A stretch of 64,000 nt of DNA from positions 4,083,001 through 4,147,000 of the forward strand of contig NZ_CP069303.1 of NCBI RefSeq assembly GCF_016839145.1, in the 5' to 3' direction. Each line of letters begins with the position of its first letter. Within the stretch, counting starts at the first letter, position 1. Positions 52,897 through 61,971 of this stretch are shown in pieces. Made by a program: the position numbers and the translations under genes. The stretch comes from Shinella sp. PSBB067 (GTDB taxonomy: Bacteria > Pseudomonadota > Alphaproteobacteria > Rhizobiales > Rhizobiaceae). A model generated the notes under the pieces. The model ran no database searches. It was given only the letters and a program-made list of their open reading frames with translations, and was not told where the DNA came from.

Positions 52897-53541
52897 TCAG
52901 CCTTTGAGCACGAGCGTTCCGTCGGCGGCAGCGGTTTCCAGCCTGTCGACGGCGGCGGCGAGCCTTTCGTCGATCACGTGCAGGTATTCCGTCCAGTCGC
53001 CGATATGGGTGAGCTCGGCCTTGCCGTCGGAAATGCCGCGAAGCGCGACGAGCCGGACGCCGAAGGCCTGGCAGGCGCGCAGCTCCGCATAGGTCTCCAT
53101 TTCCACCATGTCCGCGTCGATGGCGGCATAGGCGGGGCCGGAAACCACGTTGGCGCCCGTCGAGAGCCGGGCTTCCGGCAGGCCCGGCACATGCACGGTC
53201 AGCGGCACCTCCGCCGGCAGGTCGAGGAAGGGCGTCGCGCCGCGGGTGAAGCCGATCGGCGAGGCGTCCATGTCGCGGTAGGAAACGGAGGTCGCCTGGT
53301 AGACGCCGGTCTGCTCCAGCACTGCCGAGCCGGCCGAGCCGAGCGAGACGACGAGGTCGGGCAGGTTCCCCTCCGCCTCCAGGTGGCAGAGGGCGAGCGT
53401 CAGCTGCACGGCGGCCTCGACGGGTCCGACGCCCGTCATCAGCGGCGTCATGCGGGCCGCAAGATGCGGGCCGTATTCGGCGTCGACGGCCATGACATAA
53501 AGGATGCGGTAGCGGCCGGCGGTCTTGACGACGAAGCTCAT
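52897..53541 (-). CDS. MTA/SAH nucleosidase-like phosphorylase-superfamily protein
   Basis: This 214-residue protein has the nucleoside-phosphorylase fold of MtnN: MAVDAEYGPHLAARMTPLMTGVGPVEAAV, VSLGSAGS, MVEMETYAELRACQAFG for ribose binding, and the catalytic Asp in LRGISDGK. It would hydrolyse 5'-methylthioadenosine or S-adenosylhomocysteine to adenine. The ATG overlaps the stop of the upstream thioesterase gene by 4 bases. Confidence 0.88.
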   Translation of the reverse strand: MSFVVKTAGRYRILYVMAVDAEYGPHLAARMTPLMTGVGPVEAAVQLTLALCHLEAEGNLPDLVVSLGSAGSAVLEQTGVYQATSVSYRDMDASPIGFTRGATPFLDLPAEVPLTVHVPGLPEARLSTGANVVSGPAYAAIDADMVEMETYAELRACQAFGVRLVALRGISDGKAELTHIGDWTEYLHVIDERLAAAVDRLETAAADGTLVLKG

Positions 53542-53987
53542 TCGGCGACGTCCTCCCGCCCGCGCACCACCATCATCGTGGCCGTCATGGAGGCGATCAG
53601 CTTGGCCGGGCCGTCCGAAATGGCATAGCCGCGCCCGTCGGCGACGATGATGTTGCTGCCGGGCTTGGTGACCTCGCCGCGGAACAGGAAGCGCTCGCCC
53701 CGCCCCGGCGACAGGAGATTGACCTTGAACTCGATGGTGAGCACCGAGGCGTCCGCGTCGATCACGGAATAGGCGGCATAGCCGCAGGCCGTGTCGAGCG
53801 CGGCGGAAATGACACCGGCATGCAGGAAGCCGTGCTGCTGCGTCAGCTTCTCGTCGAAGGGCAGCTCGATTTCCACCGTGCCGTGGGAAACGCGGGTCAG
53901 CTCGGCGCCGATCAGCCGCATTGCGGCCTGCCGTTCGAAACTCCTGGCGATGCGATCGGCAAAGCCCGACGGGGGAAAGCTTGTCAT
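53538..53987 (-). CDS. PaaI family hot-dog thioesterase
   Basis: This 149-residue protein has the hot-dog signature QQHGFLHAGVISAALDTACGYAAYS with the conserved HG and catalytic Asp region, and VLTIEFKVNLLSPGRGERF. It should hydrolyse an acyl- or aryl-CoA. The ATG at 53987 (MTSFPPSG) is the usual start; longer frames lack a ribosome-binding site. It is coupled to the nucleosidase gene by overlap, without an obvious metabolic link. Confidence 0.88.
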   Translation of the reverse strand: MTSFPPSGFADRIARSFERQAAMRLIGAELTRVSHGTVEIELPFDEKLTQQHGFLHAGVISAALDTACGYAAYSVIDADASVLTIEFKVNLLSPGRGERFLFRGEVTKPGSNIIVADGRGYAISDGPAKLIASMTATMMVVRGREDVAE

Positions 53988-54080
53988 GGTGCACACATGT
54001 CTGCCGGCACGCCGGCCTTGAAGAAGTGGCCGACGTTTGCACGACGTATGCTGCACTGCAAGCGTCGTTTCTGGCAAGCC

Positions 54081-54536
54081 TCAGTTCAGCACGAGAATCG
54101 CCGCATTGAGCGCCGACGCGAAGGCGATCCAGGCAAGGTAGGGCAGGAACAGAAGGGCCGCCGTACGGTCCTGGCGCCAGGAGGCCGCGATGAAGCCGAT
54201 GATGCTGACCAGCAGGCCGAGAATGACGATCATCGCCGACATCGGATCGCGAAGGCCGAAGAAGAGGGGCGACCAGGCGAAGTTGAGGACCAGTTGGGCA
54301 AACCACAGCCGCATCGCCATCGAGCGGCGGAAGGCGAGCCAGGTGCGGGCGCCGACAACGCCGATGAGGACGTAGAGGATGCTCCAGACCGGCGCGAAAA
54401 CCCAGTTCGGCGGGTTGAAGGCCGGCTTTGCCAGCGACTGATACCAGTCGCCCGGCATGGTGTTGGCGCCGATCAGGAGACCGCCGCCGAGAACGAGGAT
54501 GATGAAGGCGAGATAGGTGAGGGGCTTGTTGCTCAT
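54081..54536 (-). CDS. tspO: TspO/MBR family protein
   Basis: This 151-residue outer- or cytoplasmic-membrane protein has five predicted helices. Signature residues are WYQSLAKPAFNPPNWVFAPVWSILYVLIG and LRLWFAQLVLNFAWSPLFFG-like stretches. TspO binds porphyrins and in rhizobia modulates stress and tetrapyrrole responses. It stands alone between the thioesterase and the DUF1513 gene. Confidence 0.93.
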   Translation of the reverse strand: MSNKPLTYLAFIILVLGGGLLIGANTMPGDWYQSLAKPAFNPPNWVFAPVWSILYVLIGVVGARTWLAFRRSMAMRLWFAQLVLNFAWSPLFFGLRDPMSAMIVILGLLVSIIGFIAASWRQDRTAALLFLPYLAWIAFASALNAAILVLN

Positions 54537-54579
54537 GGCCTGCGAAATAGTGCGGCCCGCGCCGTCGTCCAGAGGGCTC

Positions 54580-55683
54580 TCAACGCTGCGGCGACAACCC
54601 GGCGATGTGCTGGTCCCAGGCGACATCCTCCCGGCGGCCGGCGAAGCGCCCGTCATAGGACGACACCGCGAAGCCGTGCGGCGCGGCGGCGATGCCGGCG
54701 GCGTCCGCGATCGCCTCGTCCCTGACGACGTGGCCGGTCTTGGCGTCCAGCACGACGAAGCGCCCACCATTCGGCGAGGTGAGGCCGACGAGCCCCTCGC
54801 GCCGGTTGACGGCGATGGCGCCGACATAGTTGGCAAGGCCGATCGTGGTTTCCGCGGGAAGGTCGATGAAGGCGAGGTCCTCGCCCCTGCCGAAATGGCC
54901 GACGAGCGGCGGCAGGTCGTTGCGCGGCCCCTCGTACTGGCAGGCGAACCAGATGCGGCCCCTGTCGTCGAGATCGATATGGCGCGTGGAGAGCCGGCGC
55001 AGCTTCTCCGGCAGCGCGTGGCGCTCGACAAGCGCCCCGGTCGCCGCGTCGATCAGGGCGAGCGAGGGTTCCATATGGTCGAGATTGAGCTTGGTGCGGC
55101 CGAAATCCGGATGGGTCTCGATGCCGCCGTTTGCCGCGATCAGGAACCGGCCGTCATCGCTGACGGAAAGGTCGTGCGTGCCGATGCCGTAGGTGGAATA
55201 TTCGCCGATGCGTCGGTAGCCGTCGCGGGCGTCGTAGAGGCCGATGACGCCGCGATTGGCGTCGAAGTCGTTCTCGCTGGCATAGAGCAGCCTGCCGTCC
55301 GGCGAGAAGCAGCCATGGCCGAAGAAATGGCGCTCCTGCGCGGCGGCGATGGTGCGCGGCTCGGCCCGGCCGCTCCGGTCGATGACGAGCGCGAAGGTGC
55401 CGGGACGGCGGGCGAAGGCGACAAGATGGTTCGTCGCGGGCGAAAAAGCCATGCCGTGGCTGCGGGCGGGAAGCGCCGTGCGGTCGATCACCGTCCCGTC
55501 CTCGGCCAGCACCGCGATGCCGAAGCGGCCGTCGCGGTCCATGTAGCCGGAGGCGAAGACCGCGTCGGTGCGCGCGAGGGCGAAGGCCGGGCCGGCGCCG
55601 AGCGATGCCGCGAAGGCCGTGCCCGCCATGCGCAGGAAGGCACGGCGGTCGAGCGCGGCGCTGGGCAGGCCCATAGCTTCCAT
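54580..55683 (-). CDS. DUF1513 domain-containing periplasmic protein (Tat-exported)
   Basis: This 367-residue protein has a twin-arginine signal (DRRAFLRMAGTAFAASLGAG). A beta-propeller-like DUF1513 domain follows (PRRPGTFAL-type repeats, GRLLYASENDFDANRGVIGLYD, GIGTHDLSVSDDGRFLIAANGG). It is last in the imelysin operon and overlaps the imelysin stop by one base (TGATG). Family members occur almost only with imelysin and di-haem proteins, which suggests a role in periplasmic iron handling. Function is unproven. Confidence 0.88.
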   Translation of the reverse strand: MEAMGLPSAALDRRAFLRMAGTAFAASLGAGPAFALARTDAVFASGYMDRDGRFGIAVLAEDGTVIDRTALPARSHGMAFSPATNHLVAFARRPGTFALVIDRSGRAEPRTIAAAQERHFFGHGCFSPDGRLLYASENDFDANRGVIGLYDARDGYRRIGEYSTYGIGTHDLSVSDDGRFLIAANGGIETHPDFGRTKLNLDHMEPSLALIDAATGALVERHALPEKLRRLSTRHIDLDDRGRIWFACQYEGPRNDLPPLVGHFGRGEDLAFIDLPAETTIGLANYVGAIAVNRREGLVGLTSPNGGRFVVLDAKTGHVVRDEAIADAAGIAAAPHGFAVSSYDGRFAGRREDVAWDQHIAGLSPQR

Positions 55684-56813
55684 CAGTCGCCGTCCGCGAA
55701 GGAGAAGCCGGCGCCGAGGCCGATCGCGCCGCCGAAATCGCCGTTGAGCGCCAGGATCAGGTCGCGGGTATTGGTGAGGAGGAAGCCGATCTTCTTCTCT
55801 TCCGCCGGCGTGGAGACGGCCTTTTCGATGTCGGGATCGACGGTCTGCGCGACGCTCCTGAGTGCCTTCAGCGCGAAATCGACATTGCCGCTGAGCGACG
55901 TGCGGCCGGGATCGACGAATTCGGCGATGCCGGACCGGTCGAACAGCGTCTGCAGGCCTTCGAGATTGGCGTCGATCGAGACCCAGGTGTTGCCGGAGCG
56001 CCAGAAGACCGCCGATTTCGGCCGCGGCGTGCCGCCCTTGCGGTAGAAGGTCTCGATGCGCTGGTCGCGCACCGCTTCCGTCCCGTGCACGAGAATGCCG
56101 AGCAGGGCGGTCATTGCCTCCCGGCCGGTGCGGAAGACGGGGTTCTGCGGTCCCGGATGCTTCCAGTGCTGCTGGACGCCGTCGGGCGCGTCCCAGGCCG
56201 CTGTGAGCTGCCCGGCCGTCGTCTCGATATGGCTGGCGACGGCGGCGGCGTAGCGGCAGCGGAAGCTTTCCGGCGTCTTCGCGAGGTCTTCGGAGCCTGT
56301 GCCGTAGAGCGCGAATTCGAGCGCGCCGAACCCCTGGATGGCGACGCTCTTGCCTCCCATCGCCGCGGCCTTCGTGTCCGCCTCGTCCGCCTTCTGGAGC
56401 AGCGCCTGCACCTGCTTGAGGCCGGTGCTCTTGCGGTCGGGGTAGAAGAGGATGCGCTCGAAGCGGTTGTCGTCAAGAACGGGGCCGATGCGCACCATCT
56501 CGATGCGGCCCCAGTCCGCGACGGCCTGCCGGAAGGCGTCGTCCACCGCCTTGCGCGAATCGTCCGAGGGCGCCTTGCAGAAGGCGGCGGTCGCCTCGGC
56601 CAGCTTGCCGGCGGATGCCTCGAAGGCCCGGTAGCCGGGGCGGATGACGTCGTCGACGGCATGGGTCATGACGCCCACGACGCTCTCGTCGGTGAGCTCG
56701 GGCGGCGCGGCCGTCGCCTCTTCCTGCGCCATGGCCGGAAGGGCGGCGGAAAGCATCAGGCTTGCCCCGGCAAGGGCGGCGAAACGCAGGAGGGTTGAAC
56801 GCAGCATCGGCAT
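55683..56813 (-). CDS. Imelysin family protein, second copy
   Basis: This 376-residue exported protein (signal peptide ending ALPAMAQ) has an imelysin-like domain: DDVIRPGYRAFEASAGKLAEATAAFC, later GFGALEFALYG, which replaces the GxHxxE motif of the first copy. The His is lost, so metal or ligand binding may differ. It lies directly after the di-haem gene with no gap. Confidence 0.87.
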   Translation of the reverse strand: MPMLRSTLLRFAALAGASLMLSAALPAMAQEEATAAPPELTDESVVGVMTHAVDDVIRPGYRAFEASAGKLAEATAAFCKAPSDDSRKAVDDAFRQAVADWGRIEMVRIGPVLDDNRFERILFYPDRKSTGLKQVQALLQKADEADTKAAAMGGKSVAIQGFGALEFALYGTGSEDLAKTPESFRCRYAAAVASHIETTAGQLTAAWDAPDGVQQHWKHPGPQNPVFRTGREAMTALLGILVHGTEAVRDQRIETFYRKGGTPRPKSAVFWRSGNTWVSIDANLEGLQTLFDRSGIAEFVDPGRTSLSGNVDFALKALRSVAQTVDPDIEKAVSTPAEEKKIGFLLTNTRDLILALNGDFGGAIGLGAGFSFADGD

Positions 56814-58349
56814 CTACAGGCTCTCCAGGAAGGTCAGAAGGGCGTCTCGGTCCTGCTTTTCCAGCGCGGCGAAGCGGTCGCGCGCCGCCTGTGCCTCCCC
56901 GCCGTGCCAGAGAATGGCCTCGGTGAGGTTGCGGGCGCGCCCGTCGTGCAGGAAGAACGTATGGCCGTTGACGGTTTTTGTAAGGCCGATACCCCAGAGC
57001 GGCGGCGTGCGCCACTCCCGTCCGGTCGCAACGCCCACCTGCTGCCCGTCCGCAAGGCCTTCGCCCATGTCGTGCAGCAGGAAATCGGAATAGGGCCAGA
57101 TGAGCTGGAAGGCATGGGCCTTGTTGCCGGCATCGCGGCGGGTCACGAATTTCGGGCGGTGGCAGGAGACGCAGCCGGTCTCGTAGAAGACCCGCTTGCC
57201 GGCGAGCGTTTCGGGGAAGCTCGCCTTGCGCCGCGCCGGCACGGCGAGGTTTTCGGCATAGAAGGTGACGAGGTCCATGACCGGCGGCGGCGCCTCGGCA
57301 TCGCCAAGGCGCTTCTGCACGCCGTTGGGCCGTTCGAGGCAGGCGGTCTGGGCCGGCGTGCAGTCGCCGTCGGGGAGGGGAACCTCCGGCGTCGATATGC
57401 CGATGTCCAGGGCGAAGGCCTCGGCGCTCTGCTGGCGCACGGTGGCGGCTTGCGCCTTCCAGCCGAACCGGCCGAGCGTCTTTCCGCCGGTCTTCGGGTC
57501 GATGGCGACGGCGGCCTTGCCGCCGATGCCGTCGCCGTCCGTATCGTCGGGGTCGGCCAGCGCCAGGATATCGGCCTCGTGGATCGCCTGGACGAGGCCG
57601 AGACCGAGCATCGGCTGGGTGACGCGCGGCGAGAGCGTCGTCGCCGGATCGAGATCGCCATAGGCAAGGTCGGTAATGGAATAGGTGGGGCGGCGCAGCC
57701 TCACGACCTCGCCGCCGGCAAGCGTCACCGGCTCTTCCCTATAGTCGATGGCCATGCGGCCCTCGGCCTTGAGGCCGGGAATGGCCTGGTCCTGAAGCTG
57801 GCGGCCGTAGATCGGGTCCGGCAGGCTCATCGCATGGAAGCTCTTCAGCGCCGCCTCTTCCTCCGCCGTCGCTGCGGGTCGGGCAAGGCGCAGGAACATC
57901 GAGGTCGCGTCCGCCGCGCCCTCCGGCGGATGGCCGCGCCCATCCTTGATGTGACAGGACTGGCAGGAGCGCGCGTTGTAGAGCGGGCCGAGCCCGTCGG
58001 AGGCCTGCGTGGAGGAGGGAGAGGAGACCCAGAGTTTCTGGAAGAGCGCGTTGCCGAGCTTGAAGGTCTCGCGCTCCTCGAAGGTGATGTTCTCGGAGAA
58101 ATGCGAGAAACTCTTCGCATCCACGCTCGCAAGCGAGGTGGCGGCGCCGGCGGACATGGCCTCGTATTGCTCGGCCTTTGAGAAATCCGTCGCCGGTGCC
58201 GTCACGGCGGCGACGCGCTTCAGGTCCTTCGCGGAGAGGTCGTCGCGTTCCCGGCTGGCCGAATAGGCGCTGCCGATGACGAAAACGCCCGCCGCGACGG
58301 TGAACGCGGCGGAAACCGCGAGCAGGCGACGGGCGGGGCGTTCTGTCAT
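56814..58349 (-). CDS. Di-haem oxidoreductase family protein (DUF1111)
   Basis: This 511-residue periplasmic protein has an N-terminal membrane or signal segment (LLAVSAAFTVAAGVFVIGSA). Two c-type haem motifs are present, CQSCH near residue 133 and CVSCH near 396, and the peroxidase-like region FLLHDMGEGLADG follows. The DUF1111 family resembles MauG-type di-haem enzymes. Between two imelysins it is likely to oxidise or reduce iron or a partner protein. Confidence 0.9.
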   Translation of the reverse strand: MTERPARRLLAVSAAFTVAAGVFVIGSAYSASRERDDLSAKDLKRVAAVTAPATDFSKAEQYEAMSAGAATSLASVDAKSFSHFSENITFEERETFKLGNALFQKLWVSSPSSTQASDGLGPLYNARSCQSCHIKDGRGHPPEGAADATSMFLRLARPAATAEEEAALKSFHAMSLPDPIYGRQLQDQAIPGLKAEGRMAIDYREEPVTLAGGEVVRLRRPTYSITDLAYGDLDPATTLSPRVTQPMLGLGLVQAIHEADILALADPDDTDGDGIGGKAAVAIDPKTGGKTLGRFGWKAQAATVRQQSAEAFALDIGISTPEVPLPDGDCTPAQTACLERPNGVQKRLGDAEAPPPVMDLVTFYAENLAVPARRKASFPETLAGKRVFYETGCVSCHRPKFVTRRDAGNKAHAFQLIWPYSDFLLHDMGEGLADGQQVGVATGREWRTPPLWGIGLTKTVNGHTFFLHDGRARNLTEAILWHGGEAQAARDRFAALEKQDRDALLTFLESL

Positions 58350-58393
58350 TGCTGGATCGGGCCGCCGTTCATGCCGACGGCCCGCCTTCCTTC

Positions 58394-59671
58394 TTATTTG
58401 AAGACCGCGCCAGGATTGTCCAGGCTGTCGGAGCCTTCAAGCTCGATCTTGCCGAGGTCGAGCGCCGTGATGACGCGCTCGATCGTCTTCGTCTGGTCGA
58501 TCAGGCTGTCGATGGCGGTCTGGACGACCTTGTTGCCCTCCGCATTGCCTTCGCCGATCATCTGGTCGTAGGCTTCGCCGCCTTCCGCGCGGTCCACCAG
58601 CGCCTTGAAGGCGGCATGGCTGGCATCGAGCTTGGCCGTCATCTCCTTGTCGAGCGCGGCGTCCTTCTCGGCGACGAGGTCGTGCAGCGACGGGCCGGTC
58701 AGCTTGGAGCCGTCCGGGCGGGTATATTCACCCGTATAGACGGTCTGGATGCCGACGACGTCGTAGTAGTGCGAGTTGTGCGTGTTGTCGGAGAAGCAAT
58801 CGTGCTCTTCTTCCGGATCGTGCAGCAGGAGGCCGAGCTTCATGCGCTCGCCGGCAAGCTCGCCATAGGAGAGCGAGCCCATGCCGGTCAGCATGGCGGT
58901 GATGCCGGCCTTCGGGTCGGACGTCACGTTCTTGGTGGCGTCGCCGTCCGGCGACCAGGCCGTGACCATGTCCTGGAGGTCGGAGACGAGCAGGGTGGAG
59001 GCGGCCTTCAGGTAGGCGGCGCGGCGGTCGCAATTGCCATTGGTGCAATTGGCCGTGTCGTAGTCCGTCGCCGGGCGGTTGCCGGCGCCGGGACCCGTGC
59101 CGTTGAGGTCCTGGCCCCACAGCAGGAATTCGATGGCGTGGTAGCCGGTCGCGACATTGGCTTCGACGCCGCCGGCTTCGTGCAGTTCCTGCAGCACTTC
59201 GGGCGTGATCGTCGTGGCGTCGACTTCCTTGCCGGCGACCTCCAGCTTCGGATTGGCGATGACATTGGCGACGAAGAGGGCGTTCTCGTCGCTTTCCGTG
59301 CCGTAGCTCGGGTCGACATAGTCGATCAGGCCTTCGTCGAGCGGCCAGGCGTTCACCTTGCCTTCCCACTCGTCGACGATCGGATTGCCGAAGCGGTAGG
59401 CTTCCGTCTCCTGGTAGGGGATGCGGGACTTGAGCCACGCCTCGCGCGCCGCCTTCAGCGTGTCGTCGCCCGGCTTGGCGATGAGGGCGTCGATTGCCGC
59501 GTCGAGTGCCTTGGCGGCGTCGAGCGCATCGGAATACTTGGCGTGGGCGATGTCCGTATAGTGCTTGACGATCGCAGCCGGATCGGCGGCCGCATGGGCG
59601 GAACCGATCGCAAGGCTTGACGCCGCGGCAGCGAGCGCAAAGGCAGCCGCGCGAAGGAAGGAAGTTTTCAT
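58394..59671 (-). CDS. Imelysin family protein, first copy (IrpA-like)
   Basis: This 425-residue periplasmic protein has a signal peptide (cut after GSAHA). The imelysin signature GYHAIEFLLWGQD is near residue 177 and is followed by the second helical repeat. NCTNGNC may form a disulfide. IrpA-type imelysins are needed for growth under low iron in cyanobacteria. It is the first gene of the operon, behind an Irr-box-like sequence. Confidence 0.93.
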   Translation of the reverse strand: MKTSFLRAAAFALAAAASSLAIGSAHAAADPAAIVKHYTDIAHAKYSDALDAAKALDAAIDALIAKPGDDTLKAAREAWLKSRIPYQETEAYRFGNPIVDEWEGKVNAWPLDEGLIDYVDPSYGTESDENALFVANVIANPKLEVAGKEVDATTITPEVLQELHEAGGVEANVATGYHAIEFLLWGQDLNGTGPGAGNRPATDYDTANCTNGNCDRRAAYLKAASTLLVSDLQDMVTAWSPDGDATKNVTSDPKAGITAMLTGMGSLSYGELAGERMKLGLLLHDPEEEHDCFSDNTHNSHYYDVVGIQTVYTGEYTRPDGSKLTGPSLHDLVAEKDAALDKEMTAKLDASHAAFKALVDRAEGGEAYDQMIGEGNAEGNKVVQTAIDSLIDQTKTIERVITALDLGKIELEGSDSLDNPGAVFK

Positions 59672-59791
59672 GACGTCTCCTGGTGTCCTGTTTGGCGAGT
59701 CCCCCCGGCGCCGATGCCGCGGCTCGCTACAGGCAGGCCGCCGCCCGGACCGCCCGGCAGGCCGCCGGGCTCGGGTTATTCAGGCGCTCCT

Positions 59792-59846
59792 GTCATGGAC
59801 CAAATGAAAACTTGTGTCAAAGTGTATAGTTTAGAACGATTTCAAG
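59792..59846 (-). promoter_or_regulatory. Candidate promoter and Irr/ICE-like box of the imelysin operon
   Basis: On the minus strand TTGACA (59820-59815) and CATGAC (59797-59792) are 17 bases apart. Ten bases upstream of the -35 lies TTTAGAACGATTTCAAG (plus-strand reading, 59830-59846). One arm matches the rhizobial iron control element TTTAGAA-N3-TTCTAAA and the other is degenerate. Iron control is inferred. Confidence 0.35.
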
Positions 59847-59879
59847 CTGTTGTGCCCGTTTTGACGGAACGCAAGGGAT

Positions 59880-61169
59880 TCAGGCCTTGCGGCGCATGGC
59901 GCAGAAGAAGAAACCGTCCGTGTCGGTGGTGGCGGGCGTCAGCGTCACGGTCTTGCCGTCGCGCGAGCGCGGCTGCGGCGTGTCCGCGCCGAACAGTTTC
60001 TGCCAGGTGTCCGTGGCGTCAAGGATCTCGAATTGCGGATTGGCCTTGCAGAAAGCGTGCACCTGTTCCTCGTTCTCCTGCGGCAGGATGGAACAGGTGA
60101 CGTAGAACAGCGCGCCGCCGGGCCGCACGAAGGCGCTGGCATTGGCAAGGGCTTCCTGCTGCTGGGTGAGGCGTTCCTCCAGATTCTTCTCGGTGAGGCG
60201 CCATTTGGTGTCCGGCCGCCGGCGCCAGGTGCCGGTGCCGGTGCAGGGAGCGTCGACCAGCACGCGGTCGAAACGGTCCTTCAGCGGTGCGAGGCTGGAA
60301 ATGTCCTCGTGGACCTGGACATTGCGCGTGCCGGCGCGCTTCAGCCGCTCGATGATCGGGGCGAGGCGCTTGCGGTCGGTGTCGTAGGCGTGGACCTGGC
60401 CCTTGTTGTGCATGGCGGCCGCCATGGCGAGCGTCTTGCCGCCGCCGCCGGCGCAGAAGTCGAGCACCTGCTCGCCCTCCCCGGGCACGACGAGGTCGGC
60501 GACGATCTGCGAGCCCTCGTCCTGCACCTCGAACCAGCCCTTCTGGAAGGCGAGGTCCGCGGTGACGTTGGGAAGGCGCGCCGGGCCTTCGCCGGCCGGA
60601 ATGCGGATGCCCTGCCTTGCGATGGCGGAGGCGAGCGCACCGTTGCGCTCCAGCGCCTTCAGCACCTTGTCGCGGCCGGCCTTGAGCGTGTTGGCCCTGA
60701 GATCCAGCGTCGGCCGGCCGGCGAGCGCCTTTGCTTCCGCCAGCCAGTCGCCGGCGAAGTTCGCCTCGAAGGAAGGCTGGATCCATTCGGGAATGTCGCC
60801 CTGCACATGGAGCGGGGCCGTTGCGAGGTCGCGGGCGTGGAAGGCAGCGAGCGCGTCCTGCGAAAGCGGCTGCGGGGCGAAGCGGTCGCCCTCGAACTCG
60901 GCGGCCAGCGCCTCGGGGGCAAGTCCCCACTGGCGCAGCAGCACGGCATGGCCGAGGGCGGTGGGGCTGTCGTCGTCCATCAGGAAGGCGTGCGACAGTT
61001 TCATGCGCAGCGCGTCGTAGACGATATTGCCGATCGCGGCACGGTCGCCGGAGCCGGCGAAGCGGTGGGAGAGGCCCCAGTCCTTGAGCGCATCGGCGAC
61101 GGGGCGCCGCCGCGTCTCGATATCCGCCAGAACCTCGATGGCCCCCGAGAGCCGCCCACCCAATCGCAT
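59880..61169 (-). CDS. rsmB: 16S rRNA m5C methyltransferase (RsmB/NOP2/Sun family)
   Basis: This 429-residue RNA methyltransferase has a NusB-like N-terminal region. The SAM site is VLDFCAGGGGKTLAMA near 238. Two catalytic cysteines are in VDAPCTGTGTWRRRPD and FYVTCSILPQENEEQV. The expected target is C967 of 16S rRNA, but other NOP2/Sun members differ only subtly. It stands alone. Confidence 0.88.
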   Translation of the reverse strand: MRLGGRLSGAIEVLADIETRRRPVADALKDWGLSHRFAGSGDRAAIGNIVYDALRMKLSHAFLMDDDSPTALGHAVLLRQWGLAPEALAAEFEGDRFAPQPLSQDALAAFHARDLATAPLHVQGDIPEWIQPSFEANFAGDWLAEAKALAGRPTLDLRANTLKAGRDKVLKALERNGALASAIARQGIRIPAGEGPARLPNVTADLAFQKGWFEVQDEGSQIVADLVVPGEGEQVLDFCAGGGGKTLAMAAAMHNKGQVHAYDTDRKRLAPIIERLKRAGTRNVQVHEDISSLAPLKDRFDRVLVDAPCTGTGTWRRRPDTKWRLTEKNLEERLTQQQEALANASAFVRPGGALFYVTCSILPQENEEQVHAFCKANPQFEILDATDTWQKLFGADTPQPRSRDGKTVTLTPATTDTDGFFFCAMRRKA

Positions 61170-61247
61170 CCGTTTACTCCGTTTTGCGTCGTGGTAGCGG
61201 TGGAATGCGCGAAGGGCAAGCCGGGAGCCGCAGATTCCGGAAAGGCG

Positions 61248-61610
61248 TCAGCTGACGATCTGGTAACAGATCTTCGCGTGGCCGGCGCCGATCATGCCGA
61301 TATTCGAAGCGGCAGCCTTCGAGAGGTCGAGCACCCGGCCCCGCACGAACGGACCGCGATCGTTGATGCGGACCACCACGCTCTTGCCGTTGTTGGCATT
61401 GGTGACCTTCACCTTGGTGCCGAAGCGCAGACTCCGGTGCGCGGCCGTCAGCATGTTCGGGTTCATGCGTTCGCCGGAGGCCGTGCGCGAGTGCAGCGCA
61501 TACCAGGAAGCGCGTCCGCAGCCGGAGGCCTGTGCGTCGGAGAAAGTAACGATGGTGGAGGCGGCCGCGAGAAGCGAGGCAAGGGCTAGGCTGGAAAGCT
61601 TGGGCGTCAT
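61248..61610 (-). CDS. RlpA family septal-ring lytic-transglycosylase-like protein
   Basis: This 120-residue exported protein has a signal peptide (cut near AQASG). A double-psi beta-barrel follows with [38 protein letters not shown] and the catalytic-type Asp in [10 protein letters not shown]. The SPOR domain of full RlpA is absent, as in many short rhizobial copies. It would cleave naked glycan or bind it. Confidence 0.9.
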   Translation of the reverse strand: MTPKLSSLALASLLAAASTIVTFSDAQASGCGRASWYALHSRTASGERMNPNMLTAAHRSLRFGTKVKVTNANNGKSVVVRINDRGPFVRGRVLDLSKAAASNIGMIGAGHAKICYQIVS

Positions 61611-61971
61611 GTATCGGGTGACCTTCCGGGCAAGTTGTGAACTTCCGCTGTGATGGTCGCCCTATGAGGAAGCAAAAATGGCGAAAACGTGCCTCAACCG
61701 GCCGCAATTGCTGGCAAGGCGGTCGCGTATATACAGTTCATCGCCAGCGATGCATCTTTAACCTTCGTTAATGAGCCTGGAAAAATGCTTGCGAATCAGT
61801 TGCTAAACTGGATCGACTTGAAAGCAGGAATAGTCGTTCGACATTCCTGCAAATTTTCGGAAAAAACTTTCAATATTAGCAATTGCTGCGCAGGAATTCG
61901 GCGGCAAAAATGTGGCAGATGAATTCAAGGTTGTAGAAAATCGCAAAAGCCGGATTTTCCGGCCCCGTCCG
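61611..61971. other. AT-rich intergenic region with a hairpin
   Basis: These 361 bases lie upstream of the RlpA gene and downstream of the epimerase gene. A perfect 8-bp hairpin, GCAGGAAT/ATTCCTGC with an 11-base loop, spans 61824-61850 and may terminate the queG-epimerase transcript on the minus strand. A 77-codon open frame on the plus strand has no ribosome-binding site and is not called. No other gene is visible. Confidence 0.5.

Noticed and set aside
61689..61922. 77-codon open frame in the gap after the RlpA gene
   Set aside because: No ribosome-binding site, no recognisable domain and mixed composition. It overlaps the hairpin.
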